A DNA stretch of 64,000 nucleotides, taken from contig JACPWG010000049.1 in NCBI GenBank assembly GCA_016197205.1, positions 44,332-108,331 on the forward strand, written 5' to 3'. This stretch comes from Planctomycetota bacterium. GTDB lineage: Bacteria > Planctomycetota > MHYJ01 > WSZJ01 > JACPWG01. Below the pieces are notes generated by a model. That model worked only from the letters and a program-made list of their open reading frames with translations. It did not search any database and was not told the DNA's origin. Of the stretch, positions 62,555 through 64,000 are shown one piece after another. Positions within the stretch are counted from its first letter, which is position 1. Each line of letters begins with the position of its first letter. The position numbers and the translations under genes were made by a program.

Positions 62555-63652
62555 TCATTTGCGTTCGGCGCGCAGGCGACCCTCCTCGCCGCCGGGAACG
62601 AGGCTGTAGGCGGTCTGCCAGCTCTCCTCGGGGAGCTGGAAGTAGCGTGCGTCCGCCTCGCGGGCCCCGGTGCCCGTCCGCACGGTGTGGATGGGGTCCG
62701 GACGCAGCGCGCCTCCGTTCCAGGTGGCGCTGAGGCTGGCCTGGGCGGGCGGTCCGGGGAGCGGCGTGAGTCCGGACGGTGTCGCGGCAAGCGGAGTGAG
62801 GGAGAGCGTCTCGCAGTCGAGGAGCCAGCAAGCGGCGGGCGCGCGCAACTCCTCGGAGGTCTGGCGCGAGTTCTCGGTCGGACCCGCGAGGACCAATTCC
62901 CGCGGGCTCTTCCAGCCGGCGAGTCCCGCGGTGACTTGGAGGGGATGGGGCCACGGCGGCGCCGATTTCTCCACGCCGGAGTCGATGTCCACGCGGCGCA
63001 CCCGTGTCGCCGGCGCGCTGGCGGCGTCCTTGTCCCTGTCCAGGACGATCAGAAAGTCCCCCGCGCTCGAGAGCGCATACAAGGGATAGGGCGGGAAAGA
63101 TCGCTCCGCGGGGTCCCCGGACCTCGGGTCTTGCGCGTCTTCCCCCCAGCGTGCCGCGAGGAGGAAGCGTGGCTGCGGCTTCTCGGCATCGACCGCCACG
63201 AAATCATAGGCGACTTCGCCTTGCCGTGCGTTGCGCTGCACGAGCACCAGCCTCGCGCCGGCCACCAGGAGGTCCCAAGGGTCGCCGCTCCAGATGCTGA
63301 GTCCCAACACGCGGACCTCGCCGGACGCCAGGTTGACGCGATAGAGGCCCATGTCGTCCGCGAGGTTGAGCGAGGCCCGCACCGTCGCTCCCCCCGAGTC
63401 CCGCACGTAGTAGCTGTTGTACTGCACTTGCACCGCCCGCAGCCGGCGGCTCACCCACGCGTCGCCGCCGGGGCCGGCGTCGCGCACAGCCAGAACGACC
63501 GTCGCGTTGGGGCTGACAAAGGGGAGGGGCTTGTCCCACAGGAACGGACTCACGCAGCAGATCGACAGCACGCCCAGCACGATGCAGATGTTGATGAGGA
63601 CCCTGACGGAGGGACGCCCCGGCGTGCTCGCTTCGGCGGTTGTCTCCGGCAC
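62555..63652 (-). CDS. Membrane-anchored beta-propeller-like protein
   Basis: A 365-residue product. I prefer GTG 63652, five bases after AGGAGG; an upstream GTG at 63658 would touch that site. A hydrophobic span (VLINICIVLGVLSICCVSPF, about residues 17-36) anchors the N-terminus. The remainder is beta-rich, with repeated short strands such as MGLYRVNLASGEVRVLGLSI, YALSSAGDFLIVLDRDKD and VRRVDIDSGVEK, as in propeller or WD-like repeats. No catalytic motif is visible. It is convergent with the epimerase gene, and its 5' side is filled by repeats. Confidence 0.65.
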   Translation of the reverse strand: MPETTAEASTPGRPSVRVLINICIVLGVLSICCVSPFLWDKPLPFVSPNATVVLAVRDAGPGGDAWVSRRLRAVQVQYNSYYVRDSGGATVRASLNLADDMGLYRVNLASGEVRVLGLSIWSGDPWDLLVAGARLVLVQRNARQGEVAYDFVAVDAEKPQPRFLLAARWGEDAQDPRSGDPAERSFPPYPLYALSSAGDFLIVLDRDKDAASAPATRVRRVDIDSGVEKSAPPWPHPLQVTAGLAGWKSPRELVLAGPTENSRQTSEELRAPAACWLLDCETLSLTPLAATPSGLTPLPGPPAQASLSATWNGGALRPDPIHTVRTGTGAREADARYFQLPEESWQTAYSLVPGGEEGRLRAERK

Positions 63653-63667
63653 GCGCACCTCCTGGCA

Positions 63668-64000
63668 GAATGGAGAATGGAGAATGGAGATTTGAGATTT
63701 GAGATTTGAGATTTGAGGGCCCGTAAAGAAACAACTCCTGTAGCTCGGAAACCGGGGAGCTCTTCATGAAAAGGCTCAAGACTCAATGATCAATTTCCAA
63801 CTCGGGCGAAGGCCCGAAACCCAAACGGACGACGAAACCACCAAGCCACCAAGGCACGGAGACCACGAAGGACCGTCAGTGAGGGGGCGAGTTTGGCTCG
63901 GCCGAAAAGCGCCTTTGTGGTCTTAGTGACTTCGAGTCTTTGTGGTATCGTCGCCTGCGAATCTGGATACGCTTTCAAGAAGTTCACCGGTAGGGGTCCA
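63668..64000. repeat. Repeat cluster: arrays, R3 and inverted R7 core
   Basis: GGAGAAT units (63668-63690) and GATTTGA units (to 63715), both with a 7-bp period, run into R3 (63717-63763). Then comes a short array of CTCAAGA/CTCAATG type and an inverted copy of the 205-bp core (63793-64000) that matches 61366-61573 at nearly every position. The window ends inside or just at the end of this copy. Confidence 0.85.

Overview
The window is GC-rich chromosomal DNA (most third codon positions are G or C) with mixed-strand genes. I see no rRNA, tRNA or CRISPR array. Several things point to a Planctomycetota-like or other GC-rich environmental bacterium: a Ser/Thr kinase fused to a beta-propeller, TPR proteins, an STN-like remnant, a DUF58/transglutaminase/MoxR set, an ABC-2 permease fusion, and DUF5069 and ARPP-1 proteins. 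This placement is an inference without any marker gene. Recognisable promoters follow TTGACN - 17 bp - TANNAT.

Layout. 0-5 kb: small exported or hypothetical proteins, an HNH nuclease, tiny hydrophobic ORFs and a decayed STN-like gene. 5-9 kb: a giant ABC-2 permease fused to an exported domain. 9.7-16.8 kb: an ARPP-1 protein, a PEP-synthase-like protein, a GNAT-like acyltransferase, a four-helix-bundle gene inside an inverted-repeat element, and a UbiA prenyltransferase. 17-20.6 kb: a large secreted TPR protein. 20.8-26.6 kb: an accessory island with a Phd/ParE pair, an exonuclease/helicase-HNH deletion fusion and a HigBA pair. 26.9-40.4 kb: an acyl-CoA dehydrogenase, a TPR protein and a kinase-propeller sensor on the minus strand, then an ACP, a fatty-acyl-AMP ligase and an aminotransferase fused to an acyl-ACP-reductase-like domain. 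40.4-46.9 kb: a small three-gene minus operon with a nucleotidyltransferase, a DUF4143 ATPase, a membrane protein, a truncated RhuM and an HI0933-type flavoprotein. 46.9-51 kb: two genes with in-frame TGA at conserved cysteine positions (DUF5069 and a peroxiredoxin lipoprotein), an MFS transporter, dtd and a 3D-domain protein. 51.7-56.3 kb: a molybdenum hydroxylase set coxS-coxL(form II)-coxM plus coxG. 56.6-61.2 kb: DUF58, transglutaminase and MoxR. 61.7-64 kb: an aldose-epimerase-like protein and a membrane-anchored protein between inverted 205-bp repeats.

Most notable. (1) ACP, FAAL and aminotransferase-AAR fusion form a self-consistent route from a free fatty acid to a long-chain primary amine: activation and loading, reductive release to the aldehyde, then transamination. 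(2) Two neighbouring genes look like selenoproteins. The peroxiredoxin has Sec at the peroxidatic position with a good SECIS-like hairpin, and the DUF5069 protein has Sec at its conserved Cys. (3) Nearly every intergenic space holds repeats. Many are inverted pairs of A/T-rich arrays with a 7-bp period. One pair encloses a four-helix-bundle (S23/IVP-like) gene, which suggests a small mobile or processed element whose gene-less derivatives are scattered nearby.
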